Positions 22,545-31,320 of a stretch of 40,706 nt of DNA are shown here, piece after piece. A program made the position numbers and the translations under genes. The notes under the pieces are model-generated. The model was not told the origin of the DNA and did no database searches. It was given only the letters and a program-made list of their open reading frames with translations. Source of the DNA: Bacteroidales bacterium (GTDB taxonomy: Bacteria; Bacteroidota; Bacteroidia; Bacteroidales; F082); NCBI GenBank assembly GCA_013141455.1, contig JABFQW010000024.1, positions 1 through 40,706 of the forward strand, read 5' to 3'. The stretch's first letter is position 1. Every line of letters begins with the position of its first letter.

Positions 22545-23939
22545 TTATTGTTTTGATTTCCTGACAAACAATTGCCCGGTTTGATACTTTATTACTTCTA
22601 TCGCTTCATCTTTATCTATGAATCCTGAAACAGCCGTTGCATCAAATATTTCACCATCAATTTCAATTTTACCAGATGGGCGGAGCATGCTTTTAACCCT
22701 GCCTTTCTTGCCGATCATTTGGGTATAACCTTCTGTTGCTGAAGTAAATCCTTCTTTTTTATCTTGAACGCTATTCAAAGCAAACTGCCCAAATGATGTT
22801 GAAGAAAATAATTTTTTACTCAGGTAAATGGAACCAATCAAAGCGACCAGAATAGCAATAATCACAGTAAAAAACGATTTGATAAAAGGAACCATTTCAA
22901 TGGAAAAGGGTTTCCCCTCAACATTTTCAAGCATGGCAAAAGTGAGTCCGCCAATGATAAATACCAGTCCAAAAATCCCAATCACCCCGAAGCCAGGAAT
23001 CGCAAAGATTTCAATTAATAGAAGGATAATACCGATGACAAATATTAAAATTTCCCAATTCAATGCCAATCCTTCAAGATACAAGGGAGCAAAATATAAT
23101 AATGCGGCGATGATGGCAACAAGTATCGGGAACCCGATTCCGGGAGACTGAATTTCGAAATAAATACCACCTATAATAACGATTATCAATATGCTGCTCA
23201 CAGCAGGATGGATTAAAAAGTCAATTAACCAGTCAAGAAGGTTCAATTCCTGATACGTAATTTCGACGTTCGCATGTCCTGAAATACGTAACACCTCACG
23301 GATTGAATGTGCTTTTCCATTGCAAAATTGGTGACGAATTGCCTCCGAAGTAGTGAAAGTGAGCACTTTACCTGAATCGGAAACACCTGCAACATACATG
23401 CTGGGATCAACCATGGCCTGTGCAATTTTAGGGTCACGACCGGTAGCTTCCGCGGTTGAGCGCATCATCGATCGCATATACGACTGAAACTTATCAGGCA
23501 CCACTTCGCCTGTCTGATTTACTACGGTAGCGGCGCCGATACTTGCACCCGGCACCATATATATACTGTCGCAGGCGATTGAAATTAAAGCTCCTGCCGA
23601 AGCAGCATTGTTATCAATAAACACATAAACCGGGATGGTCGAATTTAAAATTTTAGTCCTGATGGAATCTGCCACATCAACCAAACCGCCGTAAGTATTC
23701 ATGTGAATCAAAATAAGATTGCTATGTTGTTCATTGGCCTTTTGAAAAGCAAGTTGTGTTTTCCTCCAGACAGGTGCTGCAATCTCTTCTTTTATATCGA
23801 ACACATACACCTTCGCAACAACAGTATCTTCATCCTGACTGATAATTGCCCTTAATTCGATAGTTTGAAAGAAAAGTATTGTTATTAATGAAAGATAAAC
23901 GGGTATCTTTTTGAAATGATAGATGGTATCTGGCTTCAT
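22545..23939 (-). CDS. NfeD-family membrane-bound serine protease (ClpP class)
   Basis: A 464-residue membrane protease of the NfeD/1510-N class. An N-terminal signal segment (to about residue 34) is followed by a ClpP-like periplasmic protease domain with the nucleophile in NNAASAGA (S114) and a candidate general base K150. Four or five transmembrane helices (about 235-380) follow, then a C-terminal OB-fold NfeD domain (about 405-464, KKGRVKSMLRPSGKIEIDGE). Full-length proteases of this type often partner a stomatin-like protein; no stomatin gene adjoins it here. It is monocistronic, and reads divergently from rhlE across a 233-base spacer. Confidence 0.88.
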   Translation of the reverse strand: MKPDTIYHFKKIPVYLSLITILFFQTIELRAIISQDEDTVVAKVYVFDIKEEIAAPVWRKTQLAFQKANEQHSNLILIHMNTYGGLVDVADSIRTKILNSTIPVYVFIDNNAASAGALISIACDSIYMVPGASIGAATVVNQTGEVVPDKFQSYMRSMMRSTAEATGRDPKIAQAMVDPSMYVAGVSDSGKVLTFTTSEAIRHQFCNGKAHSIREVLRISGHANVEITYQELNLLDWLIDFLIHPAVSSILIIVIIGGIYFEIQSPGIGFPILVAIIAALLYFAPLYLEGLALNWEILIFVIGIILLLIEIFAIPGFGVIGIFGLVFIIGGLTFAMLENVEGKPFSIEMVPFIKSFFTVIIAILVALIGSIYLSKKLFSSTSFGQFALNSVQDKKEGFTSATEGYTQMIGKKGRVKSMLRPSGKIEIDGEIFDATAVSGFIDKDEAIEVIKYQTGQLFVRKSKQ

Positions 23940-24095
23940 GATTTATTTGTTGATCTATATCCGATTGATATGTACTTATTGCTATTTCTGCTTTGTAAAA
24001 ATACGATTTATGTACAGTGAATCATTATTTTAACCTGAAAATGATGAAACTATTCAATCGTTTTAACTTGTACGACTCCGTAACACAAAATACAT

Positions 24096-24103
24096 TACTT
24101 TTG
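24096..24103 (+). promoter_or_regulatory. -7 promoter box for rhlE
   Basis: TACTTTTG matches TAnnTTTG and lies 69 bases before the rhlE start. A TTG at 24068-24070 lies 25 bases upstream, slightly farther than usual for a -33 element. Confidence 0.45.
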
Positions 24104-24172
24104 TAAACAATTATCAATCAAGCGATTTGGACCTGGTTGGTTTTTTTGTAGTAATAAAAAGTATATAATCAT

Positions 24173-25411
24173 TTGAATTTCACCGATTTTAATCTCAACC
24201 CCAGCCTGATGGAAGGCGTTGAAGCCATGGGATACGAAAAGCCCAGCCCCATTCAGGAACAAGCTATACCTCTATTAATCAATGGTTTTGATTTGATTGC
24301 CTGTGCTCAGACTGGTACCGGAAAAACAGCGGCATTTTTATTGCCATTGCTCCACCGGATCATGATGAACACTGAGCATGACGATTTTATTCGCGCACTG
24401 ATCATCGCGCCAACACGCGAATTAGCGGTTCAAATCGACAGGCAACTCGAAGGATTTGCATATTTCACCGGGGTAAGCTCATTGGCTGTTTATGGGGGTG
24501 GAACAGGCAACGACTTCGAAATAGAAAAGAAAGCCATTAAAACCGGGGCAAATGTGATCATTGCTACACCTGGTCGTTTACTTTCGCACTTAAACCTCGG
24601 ATATGTCGATTTCTCAAAATTGGGATTCCTGGTCCTCGATGAAGCCGATCGTATGTTGGATATGGGTTTCATGCCTGATATCCAGCGAATTTTACGCGCA
24701 CTTCCCGAAATCCGGCAGACCATGATGTTTTCGGCTACGATGCCGGGTGAAATCAGGTCGATGGCAAAAAAGATATTACACAATCATAAAGAAATAAACC
24801 TTGCTGTTTCGAAGCCGGCCGAGAATGTTTTACAAGCTGCTTATATTGTACATGATAACCAGAAAATTGCCCTGATCGACAAGCTGATAACAGGAAGAGA
24901 TCTTCCGCTTGTTCTGATTTTCTCAGCAACAAAATCAGGAGTGAAGGAGATCGAGAGCGCTTTAAAGAAACGTAAGCTCGATGTGCAGGCAATTCATTCG
25001 GATCTTGAGCAGGATCAGCGTGAGAAAGTGTTGAATAATTTCAGGAACAGGGAAATACAGATATTAGTTGCCACGGATATCGTATCACGCGGAATTGATG
25101 TTGATGATATCAGTCTGGTTATCAATTACAATGTTCCCGGAGATGCTGAGGATTATGTACATCGTGTGGGTCGTACAGCACGGGCCGAAAAAACCGGTCT
25201 GGCTATCACCTTCATCAACGAGAAAGAAATGGGAAAGTTTCGGCGTATTGAGGAATTTATCCAAAACACCGTACGCAAATTACCACTTCCTGAAGAATTG
25301 GGTGAAGGGCCAACACTTGAAAGTACACATGACAGAAGTCATACAAATAAACGGAAGTTCCATCCAAAGGGAAAAAGTAACTTTAGGCGACCAGCTAAAC
25401 CGCAGGTTTAA
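24173..25411 (+). CDS. rhlE: DEAD-box RNA helicase, RhlE-like
   Basis: An ATP-dependent RNA helicase of 412 residues, probably for ribosome assembly or RNA decay. All core motifs are present: Q motif (PSPIQEQ), AQTGTGKT (residues 45-52), PTRELA, TPGR, DEAD (156-159) in VLDEADRMLDMGF, SAT, RGID and HRVGRTARA. A short basic tail rich in Lys, Arg and His follows. The start is a TTG at 24173, where the family N terminus MNFTDFNL begins; no ATG fits. Its final 17 bases overlap the end of the convergent inositol-monophosphatase gene. Confidence 0.9.
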   Translation: MNFTDFNLNPSLMEGVEAMGYEKPSPIQEQAIPLLINGFDLIACAQTGTGKTAAFLLPLLHRIMMNTEHDDFIRALIIAPTRELAVQIDRQLEGFAYFTGVSSLAVYGGGTGNDFEIEKKAIKTGANVIIATPGRLLSHLNLGYVDFSKLGFLVLDEADRMLDMGFMPDIQRILRALPEIRQTMMFSATMPGEIRSMAKKILHNHKEINLAVSKPAENVLQAAYIVHDNQKIALIDKLITGRDLPLVLIFSATKSGVKEIESALKKRKLDVQAIHSDLEQDQREKVLNNFRNREIQILVATDIVSRGIDVDDISLVINYNVPGDAEDYVHRVGRTARAEKTGLAITFINEKEMGKFRRIEEFIQNTVRKLPLPEELGEGPTLESTHDRSHTNKRKFHPKGKSNFRRPAKPQV

Positions 25412-26204
25412 AATGTGATGCGATTTTGTCTAATATCTCCTTGTGAACCAATCCATTGGTCGCAAGAATATCTTTACCAAATACTACATCTGACTCACCA
25501 TCAAATCCCGATAATTTTCCACCGGCCCGCTCTACAATGAACGCTCCGGCAGCTACATCCCAGGGGTGTAAACCATATTCATAAAAGGCTTCAAATCTTC
25601 CACAGGCAACATAAACCAAATCGACAGCGGCAGAGCCTAATCGTCTGATACCCCTTGTATTGGTAATTAAATTTTCAAAGAAAGCAAGGTAAGGTTTTAG
25701 CCTGCTGAAATCGTAATAAGGAAATCCAGTGGCAATCAAACTATCTGATAATGTGGACGTTTGACTCACATGTATGGGTGAGCCGTTTAAATAAGCGATT
25801 CCATCGTGCGAAGCATAAAAACACTCATCCTGGTTAATTTCGTAAACAACACCCAACATGGTAATTCCGTTCATTTGCAACGCGATACTAATCGAATACA
25901 AAGGTATTTTATGGATGAAATTTGTGGTTCCGTCAAGTGGATCGATGATCCACCGGTAAGTGGCCGATTCAACGATTCCGCTCTCCTCTGCAATAAAACC
26001 AGCCTCAGGAACCATTTTTTTTAATGCATCAATTAACATCTGCTCAGCCGTTTTATCAACGTATGAAACAAGGTCATGGAGTCCCTTTTCTTCGATATCT
26101 GATTGTTTAATCCTGCCTGATTCTACTTTGATAAATTTACCAACCTCACGACAAAGGATCACAACTTGTTGTGTGATAATACTATAATTCATTCGTTTTG
26201 TCAT
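25395..26204 (-). CDS. Inositol-monophosphatase family phosphatase (SuhB-like)
   Basis: A 269-residue Mg2+-dependent sugar-phosphate phosphatase. Metal ligands are visible as EE (73-74), DPLDGTTNF (88-96) and WDVAAG (214-219), the three signatures of the family. Substrates may include inositol phosphate, 3'-phosphoadenosine phosphate or histidinol phosphate; the sequence does not decide. It begins 10 bases after the EamA transporter gene ends, so the two share a transcript. Its 3' end overlaps rhlE by 17 bases, so the two convergent transcripts would be antisense to each other there. Confidence 0.88.
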   Translation of the reverse strand: MTKRMNYSIITQQVVILCREVGKFIKVESGRIKQSDIEEKGLHDLVSYVDKTAEQMLIDALKKMVPEAGFIAEESGIVESATYRWIIDPLDGTTNFIHKIPLYSISIALQMNGITMLGVVYEINQDECFYASHDGIAYLNGSPIHVSQTSTLSDSLIATGFPYYDFSRLKPYLAFFENLITNTRGIRRLGSAAVDLVYVACGRFEAFYEYGLHPWDVAAGAFIVERAGGKLSGFDGESDVVFGKDILATNGLVHKEILDKIASHFKPAV

Positions 26205-26214
26205 ATAATTTAGC

Positions 26215-27126
26215 TCAATGTTGGTTTATTGTTTTGGTTGACCATTTTTTAAGTTGTTTCATTTGTTGCATCAGAATACCGGTTATAATCAATGCCAGAC
26301 CCAAAATTGTTGATGGCAGAATTTTTTCGCCAACAAATATTCTGATGAAAAGAAGCGCGATGAATGGTGATAAAAAAATAAGATTGCTCACTTTTGCTGT
26401 TGTCACCGAATAATTCAGCGCCATCATCCATAAAACAAAAGTTATCCCCATCTCAAACGTTCCGATATAGAAGGCACCAAAAAAACCTTTTACCGATGGG
26501 ATGGCAATTTTTGAAAACACCAGCATATAAATCAGGATATAGATCGTTCCAAAAAACAGGTTCAGAAATATCTTACTTGTCCCTTCACGGGTATCTTTCA
26601 TGTTTAATATCCAGTAAGTTGCCCAAAGAAAAGCACTTCCGACAGCCAGCAATATACCAGTTGGATGTTGAAATTTCAATCCAAAAATATTTCCTTTCGT
26701 ACTGATAATCAATAAACCTACAAAACTTACGATAATGGCGGACATACTCAGCCAGCCGATTTTCTGTTTTAGAAAAATAGCTGATAAAATGACCAGAATA
26801 ACTGGCCAGGTATAATTCAAAACACCAGCTTCCTGTGCCTGAAGCAATTCGTAGGCTTTAAAAAGGACGAGATAATAACCAAACGGGTTGATTAATCCCA
26901 ACAAAGCGGATAACCAAAGCTGAGATTTTGTAACCTTAAAAAGTAAGCTGAATTTTCCTTCAAAAAACATGAGAATTCCGACAGAAACCATGGCAAACAG
27001 TACTGACCAAAATAAAAGATTGTCGAAACGTATTAATCCAAGCGTGAGTTTGAATGCAGTACTCATCGTGGACCATAACATAACGGTTACCAATGCGAAA
27101 AAATACGCTTTTTGCTGGTTCTTCAT
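26215..27126 (-). CDS. EamA/DMT-superfamily transporter
   Basis: A 303-residue inner-membrane protein with about ten hydrophobic helices in two similar halves (EamA repeats, roughly residues 5-135 and 150-290), as in drug/metabolite exporters. The pattern YTWPVILVILSAIFL near residue 105 is characteristic of the EamA domain. The substrate is unknown; amino acids or nucleotide metabolites are typical. A TATATTTG box on the minus strand (27131-27138) is only four bases before the ATG. If this is the real promoter, the message is leaderless. It is the first gene of a pair with the SuhB-like phosphatase. Confidence 0.8.
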   Translation of the reverse strand: MKNQQKAYFFALVTVMLWSTMSTAFKLTLGLIRFDNLLFWSVLFAMVSVGILMFFEGKFSLLFKVTKSQLWLSALLGLINPFGYYLVLFKAYELLQAQEAGVLNYTWPVILVILSAIFLKQKIGWLSMSAIIVSFVGLLIISTKGNIFGLKFQHPTGILLAVGSAFLWATYWILNMKDTREGTSKIFLNLFFGTIYILIYMLVFSKIAIPSVKGFFGAFYIGTFEMGITFVLWMMALNYSVTTAKVSNLIFLSPFIALLFIRIFVGEKILPSTILGLALIITGILMQQMKQLKKWSTKTINQH

Positions 27127-27305
27127 GAAACAAATATATATGAAAATGCCGGAAGTATCATCGTTGTTTGACTAACCTCCGGCATGAATAGTTACTAAAT
27201 TCTGCAAGATAGCAGTATTGAAAATCTAAAAATTCGTTGAATAAGTATGTTGTATCATAGAATGTAATAGACAGAAACACAATAACTTAAGAATCAAAAA
27301 TTATA

Positions 27306-28001
27306 CTATTTAACCGCAGTTTCAAATCTTTTTCCGGCTTCTTCCCAGTTAGCAATATCCCAAAAGGCGGTAATATAGGATGCCCTTTTGTTTTGATAAC
27401 GAAGATAGTAGGCATGTTCCCAAACATCAAGTGCCAAAAGAGGTGTGCCTTTTTGTTCGGCAATATCCATCAATGGATTATCCTGATTTGGTGTCGATGA
27501 AATAAAAAGTTTACCCTTTGCATCAACACTCAACCATGCCCAGCCACTACCAAAACGCGTAGTCGCAGCTTTCTCAAATTGCTTTTTAAATTCATCAAAT
27601 GAACCAAAACTGGCATTGATAGCTTCGGATAATTTACCGGTTGGAGCGCCTCCGCCTGTTGGTGACATACAGTTCCAGAAAAATTCATGGTTGAAATAAC
27701 CACCCGCGTTATTGCGAACTGCAACCGGATAGTTGCTGATCTCTGCAAATAACTGATTGATGGTCAGATACTCCATTTCAGTTCCTTCAATTGATTTCAA
27801 AAAATTGTTGTAATACGCCCTGTGATGACGGTCGTAATGAATTTCCATCGTCTCTTTATCAATAGATTTCTCTAAGGCATCGTAGGCATAAGGTAATGGA
27901 GCAAAAGTGTGGGTGATTTTAACTTTTGATGTTTCCTGCGCTTTAAGCGTGAATACGGAAAGCATGGTAAGTGAGATTAAAATAAACTGAAGTTTTTTCA
28001 T
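27306..28001 (-). CDS. Superoxide dismutase (Fe/Mn family), exported
   Basis: Dismutates superoxide to oxygen and hydrogen peroxide. From the ATG at 28001 the protein is 231 residues and begins with a clear signal peptide (MKKLQFILISLTMLSVFTLKA), so it should act in the periplasm, unlike the cytosolic enzyme of most bacteria. Metal ligands are H55, H105, D192 and H196. Q173 in PNQDNP and the Gly pair before NHEFFW are features of the Mn-type rather than the Fe-type subgroup. The longer frame to 28025 adds residues before the signal peptide and is unlikely. Monocistronic. Confidence 0.92.
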   Translation of the reverse strand: MKKLQFILISLTMLSVFTLKAQETSKVKITHTFAPLPYAYDALEKSIDKETMEIHYDRHHRAYYNNFLKSIEGTEMEYLTINQLFAEISNYPVAVRNNAGGYFNHEFFWNCMSPTGGGAPTGKLSEAINASFGSFDEFKKQFEKAATTRFGSGWAWLSVDAKGKLFISSTPNQDNPLMDIAEQKGTPLLALDVWEHAYYLRYQNKRASYITAFWDIANWEEAGKRFETAVK

Positions 28002-28138
28002 AGTGGGTTTTTTATGAAATAACATTCAATTCTTTTTTTTGTTCAATATGACATAAAACAAGGATATGATATGCTTAAAAATTGGCTTAATAGCTTGTGA
28101 ATAAAATCACAGCCTAAATTATCGATTGAATAAAAATG

Positions 28139-28146
28139 TATATTTG
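28139..28146 (+). promoter_or_regulatory. -7 promoter box for carbamate kinase
   Basis: TATATTTG matches TAnnTTTG and lies 29 bases before the arcC ATG. No -33 TTG is found at the right spacing. Confidence 0.45.
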
Positions 28147-28175
28147 TATAGAATTAAAAATCAAATTCGAAGAAA

Positions 28176-29120
28176 ATGAAGAAATTAGCGGTGGTAGCTT
28201 TTGGTGGTAACGCTTTGTTGAGAGGTAACCAGAAGGGAACAATAGATGAGCAGGAAGCGAATGCATACAGCTCTTGTATGAATATAACGAAGTTGATGGA
28301 TAAAAACTATAACTTAGTTATCACCCATGGAAATGGACCACAGGTTGGTAATATTTTGTTGGCAAATACAGCAGGAAATAAATTATATGGTATGCCCGAT
28401 ATGCCGCTCGACATCAGTGTGGCCTATTCTCAGGGTTTTATTGGCTACGTGATTGAGCAGCAGTTACGCAATGTTTTGATGGCGAAAGACCTGGATCGCG
28501 ATATTATCTCTATTATCACGCAGGTGTTGGTTAATAGGGATGATCCGGCCTTTTTGAATCCGACCAAACCTATCGGGCCTTTTTATACTAAAGAAGAAGC
28601 GGATAAAATTTCATTGGAAACAAAATCTGTTTTTAAGGAAGATGCCCGTGGACGCGGATGGCGAAAAGTAGTTGCTTCACCCGATCCAATGATTATCTTT
28701 AACCGGCAATCCATCGAAAAGATTGCACGCGAAGGTCATATTGTGATTGCTGTCGGCGGTGGTGGCATTCCTTGTTTTTATATTGAAAGGAATAAATTAC
28801 AGGGTATCGATGCCGTGATCGATAAAGATTTGGCGAGTTCATTGCTTGCATCGCAAATCAGGGCCGATAAGTTTTTTATCATGACCGATGTTCCGAAAGT
28901 CTGTATAAATTTTAACACGCCACAGGAGAAATCTCTTGACAAAATCACCATTGCTGAAGCCAAAAAATATCTGATCGAAGGTCAGTTTGGTGAAGGCAGC
29001 ATGGCTCCAAAAATCAGGGCGGCTATCAGTTTTGTGGAGCGTAGCGGAAAAGATACAATCGTTACAGAGGCTTCCTTGCTTGGTGTTGATGACGGTGGCA
29101 CAAGGATCACGATTGTTTAA
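28176..29120 (+). CDS. arcC: Carbamate kinase
   Basis: Makes ATP from carbamoyl phosphate and ADP at the end of the arginine deiminase or other carbamoyl-phosphate-yielding pathways. The 314-residue protein has AFGGNALL (residues 8-15), THGNGPQVGN, the AVGGGGIP loop, a DKDLAS segment and GSMAPKIRAA, all family hallmarks. No arginine deiminase or ornithine carbamoyltransferase gene is nearby, so the carbamoyl-phosphate source must lie elsewhere (purine, agmatine or citrulline breakdown are possible). It reads toward the redox sensor rex, which is convergent with a 42-base gap and no clear terminator. Confidence 0.92.
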   Translation: MKKLAVVAFGGNALLRGNQKGTIDEQEANAYSSCMNITKLMDKNYNLVITHGNGPQVGNILLANTAGNKLYGMPDMPLDISVAYSQGFIGYVIEQQLRNVLMAKDLDRDIISIITQVLVNRDDPAFLNPTKPIGPFYTKEEADKISLETKSVFKEDARGRGWRKVVASPDPMIIFNRQSIEKIAREGHIVIAVGGGGIPCFYIERNKLQGIDAVIDKDLASSLLASQIRADKFFIMTDVPKVCINFNTPQEKSLDKITIAEAKKYLIEGQFGEGSMAPKIRAAISFVERSGKDTIVTEASLLGVDDGGTRITIV

Positions 29121-29162
29121 ACCTGATCGAATAATTGCTGATTGTTTCGTTGGGGTTTAGCA

Positions 29163-29792
29163 TCAATCATCATTAATCTTCACAAAAAATGCTACTTTTT
29201 CGAGTGAAGTTATCATATCATATTCTTCGAGATATACATTTGGCGGAACATTCACAGGTTTCGGGGTATAGTTTAAAATTCCCCTGATTCCTGCTTTAAC
29301 CAATTGTTCGGCGGTGAGCGTTGCAAATTCGGCAGGAACAGTCATGATTCCCACTTTTATGTTTTTCTCCCTGATAATCGTTGCCATGTCTTCTGATGAA
29401 TAGCAAGGTACACCCGACATGGTGTTTCCAATTTTATCCGGATTTATATCAAAACCGGCAACAATTTTCAATTGCGATCTTTTACCGGCGAAATAGTTTA
29501 TCAACGCGCGACCCAGGTTGCCCATACCTAAAATGGCTACATTGATACCTTCGGCCGAGTCGATAATATTTCCAATCAGGTCAATAAGATCCTTCACATT
29601 ATAACCTTTTCGCAGCGTACCGGTATATCCGATCAACATCAGATCACGACGTACCTGTACGGCTGTGATGTGCTGGATTTTGGCAATCTCATGCGAATAA
29701 ATATGCGTCTGTCCTTTTTCAAGGCAGATCAACAGCGCCCTGCGATATTGACTCAATCTTTCGATGGTCTTGTGTGGTAGGTTTTTCATCAT
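29163..29792 (-). CDS. rex: Redox-sensing transcriptional repressor Rex
   Basis: A repressor that senses the NADH/NAD+ ratio and controls fermentation and respiration genes. The 209 residues match the family length: an N-terminal winged helix with the TAVQVRRDLMLIG recognition region, then a Rossmann domain with GMGNLG (residues 89-94) for NAD(H) binding, and a C-terminal swapped helix. The usual YxxxL-type end reads ITSLEKVAFF. Two adjacent start codons exist (29792 and 29789). Its promoter is bracketed by two Rex-like operators, so autoregulation is likely. Confidence 0.93.
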   Translation of the reverse strand: MMKNLPHKTIERLSQYRRALLICLEKGQTHIYSHEIAKIQHITAVQVRRDLMLIGYTGTLRKGYNVKDLIDLIGNIIDSAEGINVAILGMGNLGRALINYFAGKRSQLKIVAGFDINPDKIGNTMSGVPCYSSEDMATIIREKNIKVGIMTVPAEFATLTAEQLVKAGIRGILNYTPKPVNVPPNVYLEEYDMITSLEKVAFFVKINDD

Positions 29793-29800
29793 GATTATAA

Positions 29801-29816
29801 TGTTAATATATTCACA
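29801..29816 (-). promoter_or_regulatory. Rex operator, proximal
   Basis: TGTTAATATATTCACA consists of half-sites TGTTAA and TTCACA with a 4-base AT spacer, matching the Rex site pattern TTGTKAANNNNTTMACAA apart from the outermost bases. It lies between the predicted transcription start and the rex ATG, where bound repressor would block initiation. Confidence 0.6.
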
Positions 29817-29823
29817 TTTTATG

Positions 29824-29854
29824 CAAAAATATACTCCAATATTGACAAAAACAA
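29824..29854 (-). promoter_or_regulatory. rex promoter (-33/-7)
   Basis: On the minus strand, a TTG (29852-29854 on plus as CAA), a 20-base spacer and TATTTTTG (29824-29831) match the Bacteroidota promoter. The two Rex-like sites sit on either side of it. Confidence 0.55.
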
Positions 29855-29862
29855 CATTTTTA

Positions 29863-29878
29863 TGTTAAAATATTAACA
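29863..29878 (-). promoter_or_regulatory. Rex operator, distal
   Basis: TGTTAAAATATTAACA has perfect half-sites TGTTAA/TTAACA around AATA. It lies just upstream of the rex -33 element and could act with the proximal site by looping or side-by-side binding. Confidence 0.6.
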
Positions 29879-29939
29879 TTGTTATATTTTATCAATAGAA
29901 AATCATGAATCCGGGCCGAAAACCACAAATTATTGGGTA

Positions 29940-30767
29940 TTACATCTTTCGAAGATCGTTGAGCCATTGATACCAGCTTTCCATTCCTTCTCCGGTTTTG
30001 GCACTTATTTCGATAAATTCAAGCTGATGGTTCACTTTTAAGGCTGTTTCTTTAACTTTCTCAATTGAGAAATCAACATAAGGCAAAAGATCTGTTTTAT
30101 TTATCAGACAGAGGTGCGATGTTTGAAACATATCAGGATATTTGGCCGGTTTATCGTCGCCTTCGGTAACACTGATGATTACTACCCTTTTGGTTTCACC
30201 CAGGTCGAACATGGAAGGACAAACCAGATTACCCACGTTTTCGATGAACAGCGTGCTGTCTTTTGCCATATCTAACTGTTTCACTGCATGATAAACCATT
30301 GTTGCATCAAGATGACATCCTGTTCCCGTATTTATCTGTATCGCAGGCGCACCAGCCGCTTCAATCCGGTTGGCATCGTTCATCGTTTGCTGATCACCTT
30401 CAATCACGTAACATTTCAATTCAGCGCCTTTTTCACGGATTGTCCTTTCAAGCATACTGGTTTTTCCCGAACCCGGTGAACTTACAAGATTGATAGCCTT
30501 AATATTCAGGCCTTCAAAATAACCTCTGTTTCGTTCTGCCAAAAGATTATTTTTCGCAAGTATGTTTCTTTCTAATGGAATAATTATGGAATTGCCTGTA
30601 GCCGCATCATGCGAATGATTATGAGGATGTTCGTGATCATGGTCGTGTGAGTGCAAATGGTCACCATGATAATGATGATGACTATGTCCTGATTCTGAAT
30701 TTTGATTCTCACCACTTTTCCTGTAGGTGATTTTCATTTCCTCACCGCAACCGCATGTTCCGCACAT
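29940..30767 (-). CDS. hypB: Hydrogenase nickel incorporation GTPase HypB
   Basis: A GTPase that inserts nickel into [NiFe]-hydrogenase with HypA. Three parts are visible in the 275 residues: the N-terminal high-affinity metal motif CGTCGC (residues 2-7), a His-rich nickel-storage segment (28-53, 14 His), and a G domain with P-loop SSPGSGKT (96-103), ENVGNLVCP and NKTD. Both nickel-binding elements are therefore present, as in HypB proteins able to store and deliver nickel. It is 17 bases downstream of hypA in the same unit. No hydrogenase structural genes or hypCDEF occur in the window. Confidence 0.93.
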   Translation of the reverse strand: MCGTCGCGEEMKITYRKSGENQNSESGHSHHHYHGDHLHSHDHDHEHPHNHSHDAATGNSIIIPLERNILAKNNLLAERNRGYFEGLNIKAINLVSSPGSGKTSMLERTIREKGAELKCYVIEGDQQTMNDANRIEAAGAPAIQINTGTGCHLDATMVYHAVKQLDMAKDSTLFIENVGNLVCPSMFDLGETKRVVIISVTEGDDKPAKYPDMFQTSHLCLINKTDLLPYVDFSIEKVKETALKVNHQLEFIEISAKTGEGMESWYQWLNDLRKM

Positions 30768-30784
30768 TTTTTTTTGATTTAATA

Positions 30785-31135
30785 TTAGTTATCTCTTTCT
30801 ACTTCTATTGACTTTATTTTTAACTCTTTTCCTCTGATGTAATAGGTTTTCGAGCTATTACAAACGGGACATACTTTAAAAAGATCTTCAGCTACAAATT
30901 CACTGCAACACTCCTCGCAACTGGCCACGGCAGTTACAATATCATAGTTTATTTTTGCTCCGCTGAACGAAGTGGTCAACATCATTTCTTCCATTGCAAA
31001 CTGAAGTGCTTCAATCATTACTCCCGAAAGTGTGCCAATTTCGATGGTGATGTTTTCTACCCTGGATGCACCCGCCACCCGGGCTTCTTCTTCCACAATT
31101 TCAACAATACTCGCGGCAATCGAAAGTTCATGCAT
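30785..31135 (-). CDS. hypA: Hydrogenase maturation nickel metallochaperone HypA
   Basis: A 116-residue nickel chaperone. It starts MHELSIA, with the N-terminal Met-His nickel ligands, and has a zinc ribbon with two Cys pairs (SCEECC and VCPVC). The open frame continues to 31207 but the family invariably starts at MHE, so ATG 31135 is the start. It precedes hypB by 17 bases; the pair alone may also serve urease or another nickel enzyme, but hydrogenase is the usual client. Confidence 0.92.
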   Translation of the reverse strand: MHELSIAASIVEIVEEEARVAGASRVENITIEIGTLSGVMIEALQFAMEEMMLTTSFSGAKINYDIVTAVASCEECCSEFVAEDLFKVCPVCNSSKTYYIRGKELKIKSIEVERDN

Positions 31136-31320
31136 ACAATTTATTCCATTTAAGTTATAATTCCGGCCTTCTTTTCGATATGTGAAAATTGAACATAAAT
31201 CATACAATTTTCGTATTCATATGAAAATTGACCAGAATCACAGGCAAAGATAATGACTTTCGCGCTGTGAACCGGGATGGAAATTGAACGAAGCACCAAA
31301 TCAAATTTGTCCTGATTATT

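Noticed and set aside
27146-27185. 8-bp inverted repeat ATGCCGGA/TCCGGCAT upstream of the EamA gene
   Set aside because: Short arms, a 24-base loop and no T-run; it could be an operator but there is no supporting evidence.
28176-29792. Arginine deiminase operon under Rex control
   Set aside because: Only carbamate kinase is present, it is convergent with rex, and no Rex-like site was found upstream of arcC.
29940-31135. A hydrogenase gene cluster around hypAB
   Set aside because: No hydrogenase subunits or other hyp genes occur in the window; neighbours are amino acid biosynthesis and regulatory genes.
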